Shown here piece by piece: positions 42,822-52,675 of a stretch of DNA of 64,000 bases. Where the stretch lies: positions 87,001 through 151,000 of the forward strand of contig NZ_CP162414.1 of NCBI RefSeq assembly GCF_040932005.1, given 5' to 3'. Made by a program: the position numbers and the translations under genes. The first letter of the stretch is position 1; each line of letters opens with the position of its first letter. This stretch comes from Aestuariibius sp. HNIBRBA575. GTDB taxonomy: Bacteria > Pseudomonadota > Alphaproteobacteria > Rhodobacterales > Rhodobacteraceae. The notes below the pieces were generated by a model. The model had not been told where the DNA came from, did not search any database, and worked only from the letters and a program-made list of their open reading frames with translations.

Positions 42822-43673
42822 ATGCCCGAATTGCCAGAGGTAGAGACAGTCCGTCGCGGGCTAGAGCCATCAATGCAAGGTGGTATCATCACAAAGGCAA
42901 GTGTGAACCGCCCCGATCTGCGCTGGCCATTTCCGCAAAACATGGCAGAGCGGTTGACCGGCGCGCGCATTTTAAGGCTACGGCGGCGATCGAAATACAT
43001 TTTGATGGATCTGGATAGGCAAGAAACCCTGATCATTCATTTGGGAATGTCGGGCCGGATGACTGTTTCGGGGGACCCATTGGGGCAGTTCCATCATGAA
43101 CATCCCGACATCGAAAAACATGATCATGTTGTGTTTGATATGGAAAACGGTGCCCGCGTGACCTTTCACGATCCGCGCCGGTTCGGGGCGATGGATTTGG
43201 CCGCAACGGATGTGTTGGATCAGCACAAATTACTGTCAGGAATCGGCCCTGAACCGTTGGGCAACACCTTTGACGGGCCGTATCTGATTGAACGGCTATC
43301 AGGTAAGAAAATGCCGATCAAAACAGCGTTGCTGGATCAGAGAATCGTTGCCGGATTGGGCAATATTTATGTTTGCGAGGTGTTGTTTCGGGCGCAAATT
43401 GATCCAAAAACCAAAGCCGGAGCGATTTCATCCGATCAAATTTTAACCCTTGTTCCAATCATTCGGGACGTCCTTTCAGAGGCAATTGAAGCGGGTGGAA
43501 GTTCGCTTAAGGATTATCGTCAAGCAGATGGCGAACTGGGTTATTTTCAACACGCATTTCGGGTTTACGGACGCGAAGGTGACCCCTGTTTAACCCCCGG
43601 CTGCGGCGCAGTGATTGAGCGATTCGTCCAATCCGGTCGATCCACATTTTGGTGTTCGCAATGCCAAAGATAG
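42822..43673 (+). CDS. mutM: formamidopyrimidine-DNA glycosylase MutM
   Basis: A 283-residue DNA repair enzyme. It starts [18 protein letters not shown], in which Pro2 (after Met removal) and Glu3 are the catalytic residues, and ends with the zinc finger [13 protein letters not shown] ... TFWCSQCQR. The conserved helix-two-turn-helix block [20 protein letters not shown] is present. It removes oxidised purines such as 8-oxoguanine. The start at ATG 42822 is fixed by the catalytic N-terminus. It diverges from ubiE with an 85-base gap. Confidence 0.96.
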   Translation: MPELPEVETVRRGLEPSMQGGIITKASVNRPDLRWPFPQNMAERLTGARILRLRRRSKYILMDLDRQETLIIHLGMSGRMTVSGDPLGQFHHEHPDIEKHDHVVFDMENGARVTFHDPRRFGAMDLAATDVLDQHKLLSGIGPEPLGNTFDGPYLIERLSGKKMPIKTALLDQRIVAGLGNIYVCEVLFRAQIDPKTKAGAISSDQILTLVPIIRDVLSEAIEAGGSSLKDYRQADGELGYFQHAFRVYGREGDPCLTPGCGAVIERFVQSGRSTFWCSQCQR

Positions 43674-43735
43674 CTTGCATGAAGGTAATCGTTTGTTAAG
43701 CCTTGGGGACTGTGACGGGAAAACAGGGACAAACC

Positions 43736-44512
43736 ATGGCCTATGAGACCATCATCGTCGAAACATCCGACGACGTATGCGTAATTACCCTTAATCGACC
43801 AGATGCGTTGAATGCGCTCAACAGCCAGCTGTTGGCTGAATTGTGCACCGCATTGGAAGAGGCGGATGCCAGCGACAAAGTGCGCTGTATTGTATTAACC
43901 GGTTCCGAAAAGGCATTTGCCGCCGGGGCCGATATTTCTGAAATGTCTGAGAAATCATTTGTTGAAATGTATCAGGCAAATTTCTTTGGCAATGAAGGCG
44001 ACCGGATTGGTCGTGTTCGCAAACCAATCATCGCAGCTGTGTCTGGCTATGCGCTGGGCGGGGGATGCGAATTGGCCATGATGTGTGACTTCATCATTGC
44101 TGCGGAAAATGCCAAATTCGGCCAACCAGAGATTAACCTTGGGGTGATCGCTGGTATTGGCGGCACACAGCGATTGACCCGGTTTGTGGGCAAATCCAAA
44201 GCAATGGATATGCACCTGACGGGGCGGTTCATGGATTCCGCAGAAGCGGAACGTTCCGGGCTCGTGAGCCGGGTTGTGCCAGTGAAAAAGCTAAAAGAAG
44301 AGGCGTTGGCCGCAGCTCATAAGATCGCAGAGAAATCCACGCTGGCGGCCTCGGCTGCGAAAATGGCTGTGAACCGCGCCTATGAGACGACATTGGCCGA
44401 AGGCAACCTGTTTGAGCGCCAATTGTTTTTCTCTCTTTTTGCGACGGATGATCAATCCGAAGGCATGGCGGCGTTCAAAGAAAAACGTGAACCGCAATTC
44501 CGCGACAAATAA
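43736..44512 (+). CDS. enoyl-CoA hydratase
   Basis: A 258-residue crotonase-family protein: [35 protein letters not shown], and [20 protein letters not shown]. The two catalytic glutamates fit the third block ([20 protein letters not shown]) and the CELAMM segment, as in classical hydratases. I start at ATG 43736, after AGGGACAAACC; an in-frame start at 43703 has none. The gene is a usual neighbour of mutM and rpsT in Rhodobacterales. Its stop codon sits in a terminator loop. Confidence 0.9.
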   Translation: MAYETIIVETSDDVCVITLNRPDALNALNSQLLAELCTALEEADASDKVRCIVLTGSEKAFAAGADISEMSEKSFVEMYQANFFGNEGDRIGRVRKPIIAAVSGYALGGGCELAMMCDFIIAAENAKFGQPEINLGVIAGIGGTQRLTRFVGKSKAMDMHLTGRFMDSAEAERSGLVSRVVPVKKLKEEALAAAHKIAEKSTLAASAAKMAVNRAYETTLAEGNLFERQLFFSLFATDDQSEGMAAFKEKREPQFRDK

Positions 44513-44524
44513 CGCGGATTTTTT
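44499..44524 (+). terminator. intrinsic terminator with the enoyl-CoA hydratase stop codon in its loop
   Basis: TCCGCG (44499-44504) and CGCGGA (44513-44518) form a 6-bp stem with an 8-base loop containing the TAA at 44510-44512, followed by six T (44519-44524). The overlap of coding sequence and terminator is compact and unusual. Confidence 0.75.
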
Positions 44525-44528
44525 GACT

Positions 44529-44556
44529 TTGCACGGCTGCCAATATGCCGTATAGG
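44529..44556 (+). promoter_or_regulatory. candidate rpsT promoter overlapping an inverted repeat
   Basis: TTGCAC (44529-44534), a 16-base spacer and TATAGG (44551-44556) resemble a housekeeping promoter. It overlaps an 8-bp inverted repeat, CGGCTGCC (44534-44541) and GGCAGCCG (44555-44562). The transcript start would leave a leader of about 110 bases before rpsT. Confidence 0.5.
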
Positions 44557-44671
44557 CAGCCGATACATGCGTGTGATGCCCGCTTTGGCAAGAATCAACT
44601 GGTTGGTCTGATCCAGGTTGGGTGTCGTGCACGCGGCGAAATTTTGAAACACCCGAACTGGAAATGAACTC

Positions 44672-44935
44672 ATGGCCAATACTCCACAGTCTAAAAAACG
44701 CGCCCGTCAAAACGAACGCCGCGCTGCCGTAAACAAAGCACGTCGTTCGCGCATCCGCACATTCCTGCGCACTGCAGAAGAAGCCATCGCTTCTGGTGAC
44801 AAAGACGCCGCAGCAAATGCTGTTCGTGCGGCTGAGCCAGAATTGATGCGCGGTGTTACCAAAGGCGTATTCCACAAAAACACAGCGTCTCGCAAAATGT
44901 CTCGTTTGGTTGCGCGCGTTAAAGCCCTAGGTTGA
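44672..44935 (+). CDS. rpsT: 30S ribosomal protein S20
   Basis: An 87-residue basic protein with the S20 start [20 protein letters not shown] and helical conserved end [21 protein letters not shown]20 binds 16S rRNA in the 30S body. It is a common neighbour of dnaA in Rhodobacterales. Its promoter candidate lies at 44529-44556 and a strong terminator follows. Confidence 0.97.
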   Translation: MANTPQSKKRARQNERRAAVNKARRSRIRTFLRTAEEAIASGDKDAAANAVRAAEPELMRGVTKGVFHKNTASRKMSRLVARVKALG

Positions 44936-44983
44936 TCTGACCTTACGGAATCGTGTTGCAATTGCATCACCCAAGAGATTCGA

Positions 44984-45011
44984 AAGGCGTGCCATCCGGC
45001 GCGCCTTTTTT
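44984..45011 (+). terminator. strong intrinsic terminator after rpsT
   Basis: AAGGCGTGCC (44984-44993) and GGCGCGCCTT (44998-45007) form a 10-bp stem with one G-U pair and a 4-base loop, and T continues to 45011. It ends the rpsT transcript 49 bases past the stop. Confidence 0.88.
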
Positions 45012-45485
45012 CATGTCAAAGCGCTTAAACCTTATATTTCTAAGGGCTGCTGCATATGCGAGAGATTCTTTTTGCATGAAGTTAGAGTCAAGTGTGATGT
45101 TCTGTTGAAGCAGGCTCCTTCAACTTGCTAGTTTGTGCCTGCGATTCACTCGTTCCTGGGGGAACATGGGGAAGATCGGCGACAATGTATGAGAGGCTGC
45201 AATCAACGAATTGCATCTGATCGAGGGACAGTCACCGAGATTCATGTGGGGGGTGCGCTGCATCTTTGAGATGCGGCAACCTAGTCTGCGCAACAGCCGA
45301 GTAATCGGTGTGCCGGGCGCCATGTCTATATCAGGGTGGGCGAAGTTTGGACATGTGTCCAACTTGCCCCCAGCTTTGACCACACGCGAATGTCAGTTCG
45401 CGTGACCGGTTATGCTTTGCTGATGAGTGATTGCAAAATAGTGGGTGAGAATTTCACCTTGGGACGGCAGTGACACGGGGACATT
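45012..45485. other. 474-bp gene-free stretch before dnaA with three inverted repeats
   Basis: No gene is convincing here; the two short open frames (45120-45383 minus, 45211-45405 plus) overlap each other and match nothing I know. Inverted repeats: GTTGAAG/CTTCAAC (45104-45110, 45118-45124); TTGGACA/TGTCCAA (45347-45353, 45356-45362); CACGCGAA/TTCGCGTG (45383-45390, 45397-45404). I saw no cluster of DnaA boxes (TTATCCACA-like), so an origin is not supported. A long regulated dnaA leader or promoter region is the likely content. Confidence 0.5.
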
Positions 45486-46853
45486 ATGAACGGCGATTCT
45501 TGGGGCCAAGTCAAAGAAGGCTTAAAAGCGTATGTGGGTGCGAGTAATTACACGAGTTGGATTGAGCCTCTGGCGATCTCCAGTGTTGAAGGCGGAGTGG
45601 CTTTGTTCGAAGTCCCGAGCCCTTTCTTTGGCAATTATGTCTCTCAGAATTTCGGCGATCAGATCATCTATCACCTGAATAAATCGGGTGCCCTGGTTGA
45701 ACGGTTGCGGTTTTTGACCACCCCGGCAAATCGTCCCGTCAAAACACCTGCAACATCCAAACCAGCGGTTGAAACCGCGGCCCCAGCTGCCAAGTCTGAC
45801 AATTCAGGTCTGGTGTCTGGCGGGCAGCTAGATGCGCGTTTTACGTTTGATTCGTTTGTGGTCGGCAAGCCAAACGAATTGGCCCACGCAGCGGCCCGTC
45901 GCGTTGCCGAAGGCGGCGCCGTGACGTTTAATCCATTGTTTATGTATGGTGGTGTCGGGCTTGGTAAAACCCACTTGATGCATGCGATTGCCAATGAATT
46001 GCGCCTGCGCCAGCCGGAATTGAACGTCCTGTATCTAAGTGCGGAACAGTTCATGTACCGGTTCATCACCGCGCTGCGCGAACGGAAAATGATTGATTTC
46101 AAACAATTGTTTCGGTCCGTCGATGTTCTGATGGTCGATGATGTTCAGTTCATCGCAGGCAAAGATTCCACCCAAGAAGAGTTCTTTCACACCTTCAACG
46201 CGTTGGTTGATGCGGGCAAACAGATCATTATCTCTGCGGATCGCGCCCCCGGTGAAATCAAAGATCTAGAAGACCGGATCAAATCGCGTCTGCAATGTGG
46301 TCTGGTTGTTGACCTGCATCCGACCGACTACGAATTGCGACTTGGCATTTTGCAATCAAAGGTTCTGCAATTTGCAGCCACCTACCCAGAGGTGCAAATC
46401 CAAGGCGGCGTTCTAGAATTTTTGGCCCACCGCATTTCGACCAATGTGCGTGTCCTAGAGGGTGCGCTGACCCGGCTTTATGCATTCGCGTCTTTGGTTG
46501 GTCGCGAAGTGTCGCTGGAACTGGCCCAGGATTGCCTGTCGGACATTTTGCGCGCCAGCGATCGCAAAATCACCGTCGAAGAAATCCAGCGCAAAGTGTC
46601 CGATCACTACAACATCCGTTTGTCGGATATGATTGGCCCAAAACGTGTGCGTAATTTTGCGCGGCCCCGTCAGGTGGCAATGTGGTTGTGCAAACAGATG
46701 ACCAATCGGTCATTGCCCGAAATCGGACGTCGTTTCGGCGGTCGGGATCACACAACGGTTATGCACGGTGTGCGCAAAATCGAAGAATTGAAAACCACAG
46801 ATAGTCAAATTGCCGATGACTTGGAAATGTTGCGCCGCGCATTAGAAGCCTAA
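45486..46853 (+). CDS. dnaA: chromosomal replication initiator DnaA
   Basis: A 455-residue protein with the N-terminal DnaB-interacting domain (YTSWIEPLA), a Pro/Ala-rich linker (about 80-115), the AAA+ domain with Walker A GGVGLGKT (155-162) and Walker B VLMVDDVQF, and the DNA-binding domain with IGRRFGGRDHTTVMHGVRKI. It binds origin boxes and opens DNA. A GGGGAC site precedes ATG 45486. dnaN follows 160 bases later. Confidence 0.98.
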   Translation: MNGDSWGQVKEGLKAYVGASNYTSWIEPLAISSVEGGVALFEVPSPFFGNYVSQNFGDQIIYHLNKSGALVERLRFLTTPANRPVKTPATSKPAVETAAPAAKSDNSGLVSGGQLDARFTFDSFVVGKPNELAHAAARRVAEGGAVTFNPLFMYGGVGLGKTHLMHAIANELRLRQPELNVLYLSAEQFMYRFITALRERKMIDFKQLFRSVDVLMVDDVQFIAGKDSTQEEFFHTFNALVDAGKQIIISADRAPGEIKDLEDRIKSRLQCGLVVDLHPTDYELRLGILQSKVLQFAATYPEVQIQGGVLEFLAHRISTNVRVLEGALTRLYAFASLVGREVSLELAQDCLSDILRASDRKITVEEIQRKVSDHYNIRLSDMIGPKRVRNFARPRQVAMWLCKQMTNRSLPEIGRRFGGRDHTTVMHGVRKIEELKTTDSQIADDLEMLRRALEA

Positions 46854-46935
46854 GCGACTTGACCCCGCTGCAACACTCTTAGACAGTCTGACAAAAGCCC
46901 TTGAGCCGGCTTGGGAAACAGGTAAGTTTTCCATC

Positions 46936-46961
46936 CGGCCTTTGGTGTCGGTAAAAGGCCG
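46936..46961 (+). promoter_or_regulatory. hairpin between dnaA and dnaN
   Basis: CGGCCTTT (46936-46943) and AAAGGCCG (46954-46961) form a perfect 8-bp stem with a 10-base loop, in the 160-base dnaA-dnaN gap, without a T-run. It may be a weak terminator, attenuator or processing site that lowers or separates dnaN expression. Confidence 0.4.
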
Positions 46962-47013
46962 AAATTGCACGGGGCCAATTTGAACAGGGCCGGATTAGGA
47001 CGGAGCGAGAGAC

Positions 47014-48132
47014 ATGAAATTCTCAATTGAACGCGGAACGCTGCTCAAGGCAGTGGCGCAAGCGCAATCAGTCGTGGAGCGTCGCAACACGATCCCGATC
47101 TTGGCCAATGTTTTGATCGAAGCCGAGGGCGCCGAGGTGCAATTCCGGGCGACGGATTTGGACATCGAGGTGGTCGACAAAGCCCCCGCAGTTGTTGAAC
47201 AAGCCGGTGCAACCACGGTTTCTGCTGTAACGCTGAACGAAATCGTCCGTAAATTGCCAGATGGCGCGTTGGTGACTTTGTCCGAAGATGGTGCTTCTGG
47301 TCGGTTGACCATCGAAGCGGGGCGGTCAAACTTTTCGTTGGCGACATTGCCCCGTCAGGATTTCCCGGTCATGGCATCGTCGGAATATGCCGCCAACTTT
47401 GCCGCGCCAGCTCCGGTTTTGCGTCGGTTGTTTGATAAATCCAAGTTTGCGATTTCCACCGAAGAAACCCGCTATTACCTGAACGGCGTGTATTTGCACG
47501 TTTCCGATGGCGAAGACGGCCGCGTTTTGCGCGCTGTGGCCACGGATGGGCATCGTTTGGCACGCATTGATGCGCCATTGCCCGCAGAGGCCGCTGATAT
47601 GGTGGGCGTGATCGTACCCCGCAAAACGGTGGGTGAATTGCGCAAATTGCTGGATGACGATGACATGGAAATCAGCGTGTCTGTGTCAGAAACCAAAATC
47701 CGCTTTGCCACGCCGAACATTACCCTGACCTCTAAAGTGATCGACGGGACATTCCCGGATTACACACGGGTCATTCCAACTGGAAACACCCGCAAATTAG
47801 AAGTCGATGCCGCTGAATTTGCAAAAGCAGTTGATCGCGTTGCAACAGTTTCATCTGAACGCTCGCGCGCGGTAAAGCTTTCGCTCAGCGAAGACAGCTT
47901 AACCTTGTCTGTGAATGCGCCAGATAGCGGGGCCGCCGAAGAAGAGCTGGCCGTGGCCTATGGCGATGAACGTCTGGAAATTGGGTTTAACGCGAAATAT
48001 CTGCTGGAAATTGCCAGCCAAGTGGATCGCGAAAATGCAGTGTTCCTGTTCAACTCTTCGGGCGACCCGACCCTGATGCGCGAAGGTAATGATACGAGCG
48101 CAGTCTATGTTGTCATGCCAATGCGCGTCTAA
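47014..48132 (+). CDS. dnaN: DNA polymerase III beta subunit (sliding clamp)
   Basis: A 372-residue protein with the three-domain clamp layout. MKFSIERGTLLKAVAQAQSV at the start, TDGHRLARIDAPL in the middle and the C-terminal NDTSAVYVVMPMRV are conserved. It encircles DNA and tethers the polymerase. Standard length. It lies between dnaA and recF in the common order. Confidence 0.97.
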   Translation: MKFSIERGTLLKAVAQAQSVVERRNTIPILANVLIEAEGAEVQFRATDLDIEVVDKAPAVVEQAGATTVSAVTLNEIVRKLPDGALVTLSEDGASGRLTIEAGRSNFSLATLPRQDFPVMASSEYAANFAAPAPVLRRLFDKSKFAISTEETRYYLNGVYLHVSDGEDGRVLRAVATDGHRLARIDAPLPAEAADMVGVIVPRKTVGELRKLLDDDDMEISVSVSETKIRFATPNITLTSKVIDGTFPDYTRVIPTGNTRKLEVDAAEFAKAVDRVATVSSERSRAVKLSLSEDSLTLSVNAPDSGAAEEELAVAYGDERLEIGFNAKYLLEIASQVDRENAVFLFNSSGDPTLMREGNDTSAVYVVMPMRV

Positions 48133-48180
48133 GGGTTTGATCCTGAACGATAAATTCGACAGAAACGTAAGGAGAGGGAT

Positions 48181-49296
48181 ATGACGTCCCTCTTTTTGCA
48201 TTCTCTGGGCCTGTCACATTTCAGGTCCCACAAACGGGCAGAGCTGACGCTTGATCCGCGTCCTGTTGCCTTATTTGGCCCCAATGGTGCGGGAAAAACC
48301 AACCTACTAGAGGCAGTGTCGATCCTGTCGCCGGGTCGGGGATTGCGGCGTTCCTCTGCCCAAGACATGACCCGCAGGCCCGAAGCGTTGGGTTGGAAAG
48401 TGACGGCAACGCTGCAGAGCTTGCAACAATTTTATGAGATCGAAACCGTTTCAGAAAATGGAGCCGCACGTCAGGTCCGGATAGACGGGAAACAAGCGGC
48501 TCAGACGATGTTAGGGCGGATTGCACGGGTTTTGTGGCTGGTTCCATCCATGGACCGGCTATGGATCGAAGGTGCAGAAGGTCGGCGACGGTTTTTAGAT
48601 CGGGCAACTCTCAGTTTTGAGCCGGGGCATGCAGAGCAGGTTTTGATCTATGAACGTGCAATGCGGGAAAGAAACCGGTTGTTGAAGGATTGCGTGCGCG
48701 ACCCGCATTGGTACGGTGCATTGGAATTGCAAATGGGCCAATCTGGGGCTGCCATAACTTCTAACCGTTTGAATGCATTGCAAAAACTAAAGGATGCGCA
48801 AGGCGAGGCAGAAACGGCCTTTCCGACGGCGAACCTGTCCTTGATCCAGGTCGAAGGTGAGGCACCCCAGAATGCAGAGGATCTGCGCGACGCTTTGGCG
48901 CAGTCCAGAGCGCGTGATATTCAAGCGGGGCGCAGCTTGGTTGGTCCGCATCGCAGCGATTTGGCCGCGACTTATGCCGCCAAAGATGTCCCTGCCAAAG
49001 ATTGCTCGACAGGAGAGCAAAAAGCCCTGTTGGTGTCCCTGATTTTAGCAAATGCCCGTGCGTTGGCCGCTGATTTTGGGGCACCGCCTTTGTTGCTTTT
49101 GGATGAGGTTGCCGCGCATCTGGACGCTGATCGTCGGGCTGCGCTTTATGATGAAATTTGCGCTTTGGGCGCGCAGGCTTGGATGACCGGCACCGGGATG
49201 GAATTGTACGAAGGGTTAGGGGACCGCGCCCAATATGTTCATGTCACGGATGAAAATGGGCTGTCTCAGGTGGATCAAGGAACGACGCTGACATGA
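48181..49296 (+). CDS. recF: DNA replication and repair protein RecF
   Basis: A 371-residue SMC-like ATPase with Walker A GPNGAGKT (residues 33-40), the RecF signature LFGPNGAGKTNLLEAVSILS, signature STGEQKALLVSLI, and Walker B LLLLDEVAAHLDADRR. It loads RecA at gaps. AAGGAGAGGGAT before ATG 48181. Its last four bases (ATGA) overlap the LysE-family gene. Confidence 0.95.
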   Translation: MTSLFLHSLGLSHFRSHKRAELTLDPRPVALFGPNGAGKTNLLEAVSILSPGRGLRRSSAQDMTRRPEALGWKVTATLQSLQQFYEIETVSENGAARQVRIDGKQAAQTMLGRIARVLWLVPSMDRLWIEGAEGRRRFLDRATLSFEPGHAEQVLIYERAMRERNRLLKDCVRDPHWYGALELQMGQSGAAITSNRLNALQKLKDAQGEAETAFPTANLSLIQVEGEAPQNAEDLRDALAQSRARDIQAGRSLVGPHRSDLAATYAAKDVPAKDCSTGEQKALLVSLILANARALAADFGAPPLLLLDEVAAHLDADRRAALYDEICALGAQAWMTGTGMELYEGLGDRAQYVHVTDENGLSQVDQGTTLT

Positions 49297-49913
49297 CCCT
49301 CTCAGCGTTTGACTTATTGCTTTATGCGGGTGGGTTATTTGCGTTGTTTTTAACGCCCGGTCCCGTATGGGTCGCCCTGATCGCTCGTTCTCTTGCGGGG
49401 GGATTTCGGGCCGCTTGGCCGCTGGCCTTGGGGGTGGTCATTGGTGATGTAGTTTGGGCGGTATTGGCCGTGTTGGGGGTCAGTTGGATCCTATCGATTT
49501 ATGGCGGTTTCCTAGAGCTTTTGCGTTGGATCGCCGCGATTATTTTTCTGGCCATGGGCTATCTGATTATAAAATCAGCGGACAAAAGCATTTCCAGCGA
49601 CAGCCGATTGACCCGGCCGGGCGCGGTGGCTGGATTTTTGGCGGGACTGGCCGTGATCTTTGGAAACCCAAAGGCCGTGCTGTTTTATATGGGGGTGCTG
49701 CCCGGGTTTTTTGACCTGTCGCACCTTACCACATTAGACATCGTTTTGATCGCGGGATTGTCGGCATTGGTGCCTTTGGTTGGGAACTTGATATTGGCTG
49801 TGTTTATCGATCGGGCGCGGTCAATGCTTAGCTCGCCACAGGCGCTAAAACGGACGAATATCACCGCCGGGCTTTTATTAATTTTGGTGGGTCTGGCAAT
49901 CCCGTTTGTATGA
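49293..49913 (+). CDS. LysE/RhtB-family translocator
   Basis: A 206-residue membrane protein with about six helices: LLLYAGGLFALFLTPGPVWV at the start and VVIGDVVWAVLAVLGVSWIL, then PGAVAGFLAGLAVIFGNPKA. The LTPGP and GNPKA motifs are typical of the LysE/RhtB amino-acid exporter family. Its substrate cannot be read here. Its start overlaps the recF stop by ATGA, an unusual coupling between replication and export genes, and gyrB follows after 98 bases with its own promoter. Confidence 0.87.
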   Translation: MTLSAFDLLLYAGGLFALFLTPGPVWVALIARSLAGGFRAAWPLALGVVIGDVVWAVLAVLGVSWILSIYGGFLELLRWIAAIIFLAMGYLIIKSADKSISSDSRLTRPGAVAGFLAGLAVIFGNPKAVLFYMGVLPGFFDLSHLTTLDIVLIAGLSALVPLVGNLILAVFIDRARSMLSSPQALKRTNITAGLLLILVGLAIPFV

Positions 49914-49955
49914 GCGAAACGAACCGGTATCCGCCGCAAAATGTGGGGGTTGCGC

Positions 49956-49984
49956 GTGACATCCCCCCCAAAACTTCGTATAAA
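49956..49984 (+). promoter_or_regulatory. candidate gyrB promoter
   Basis: GTGACA (49956-49961), a 17-base spacer and TATAAA (49979-49984) match a housekeeping promoter well, 28 bases before the gyrB start. A short leader with GAAGGAAG as ribosome site follows. Confidence 0.65.
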
Positions 49985-50011
49985 ATCACAAAATTACGAA
50001 GGAAGTACTGA

Positions 50012-52429
<2,418 letters not shown>

Positions 52430-52450
52430 AGCTATACACCCTGCTAAACA

Positions 52451-52484
52451 GCCACACAAAGTCGTTGGATTTTGTGTGGCGTTT
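52451..52484 (+). terminator. intrinsic terminator after gyrB
   Basis: GCCACACAAA (52451-52460) and TTTGTGTGGC (52471-52480) form a perfect 10-bp stem with a 10-base loop, then GTTTTCG. It lies 22 bases after the gyrB stop. Confidence 0.85.
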
Positions 52485-52605
52485 TCGTCTGGAACGGTGC
52501 CAATCCGCGCAAAAGCGACCAAATAATTAGCAGACTTTGCGGAATCCGCACATCTCGTGTAAGTAGCGATGTGAATTCCTGTGACATACAACACAGGGTT
52601 GAAAA

Positions 52606-52625
52606 ATGTGACTTTATGTGACTTT
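52606..52625 (+). repeat. tandem 10-bp direct repeats upstream of capD-like gene
   Basis: ATGTGACTTT occurs twice in direct tandem (52606-52615 and 52616-52625), and a third partial copy (TGTGAC) lies about 27 bases before. The unit is one helical turn, so half-sites would lie on the same DNA face, as for OmpR/PhoB-type regulators. It lies 51 bases before the start of the dehydratase gene. Confidence 0.55.
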
Positions 52626-52675
52626 GATGTTTATGCGTAGAAACGCCTCAAGCAACAAAAAGTTGAAGGGACTGT

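Noticed and set aside
45120-45383. 87-codon open frame upstream of dnaA on the minus strand
   Set aside because: No ribosome site, no known domain, and it overlaps another open frame on the plus strand; the region is better read as regulatory.
44936-45485. Possible replication origin next to dnaA
   Set aside because: I saw no cluster of DnaA boxes or AT-rich unwinding region. Origins in alphaproteobacteria often lie away from dnaA.
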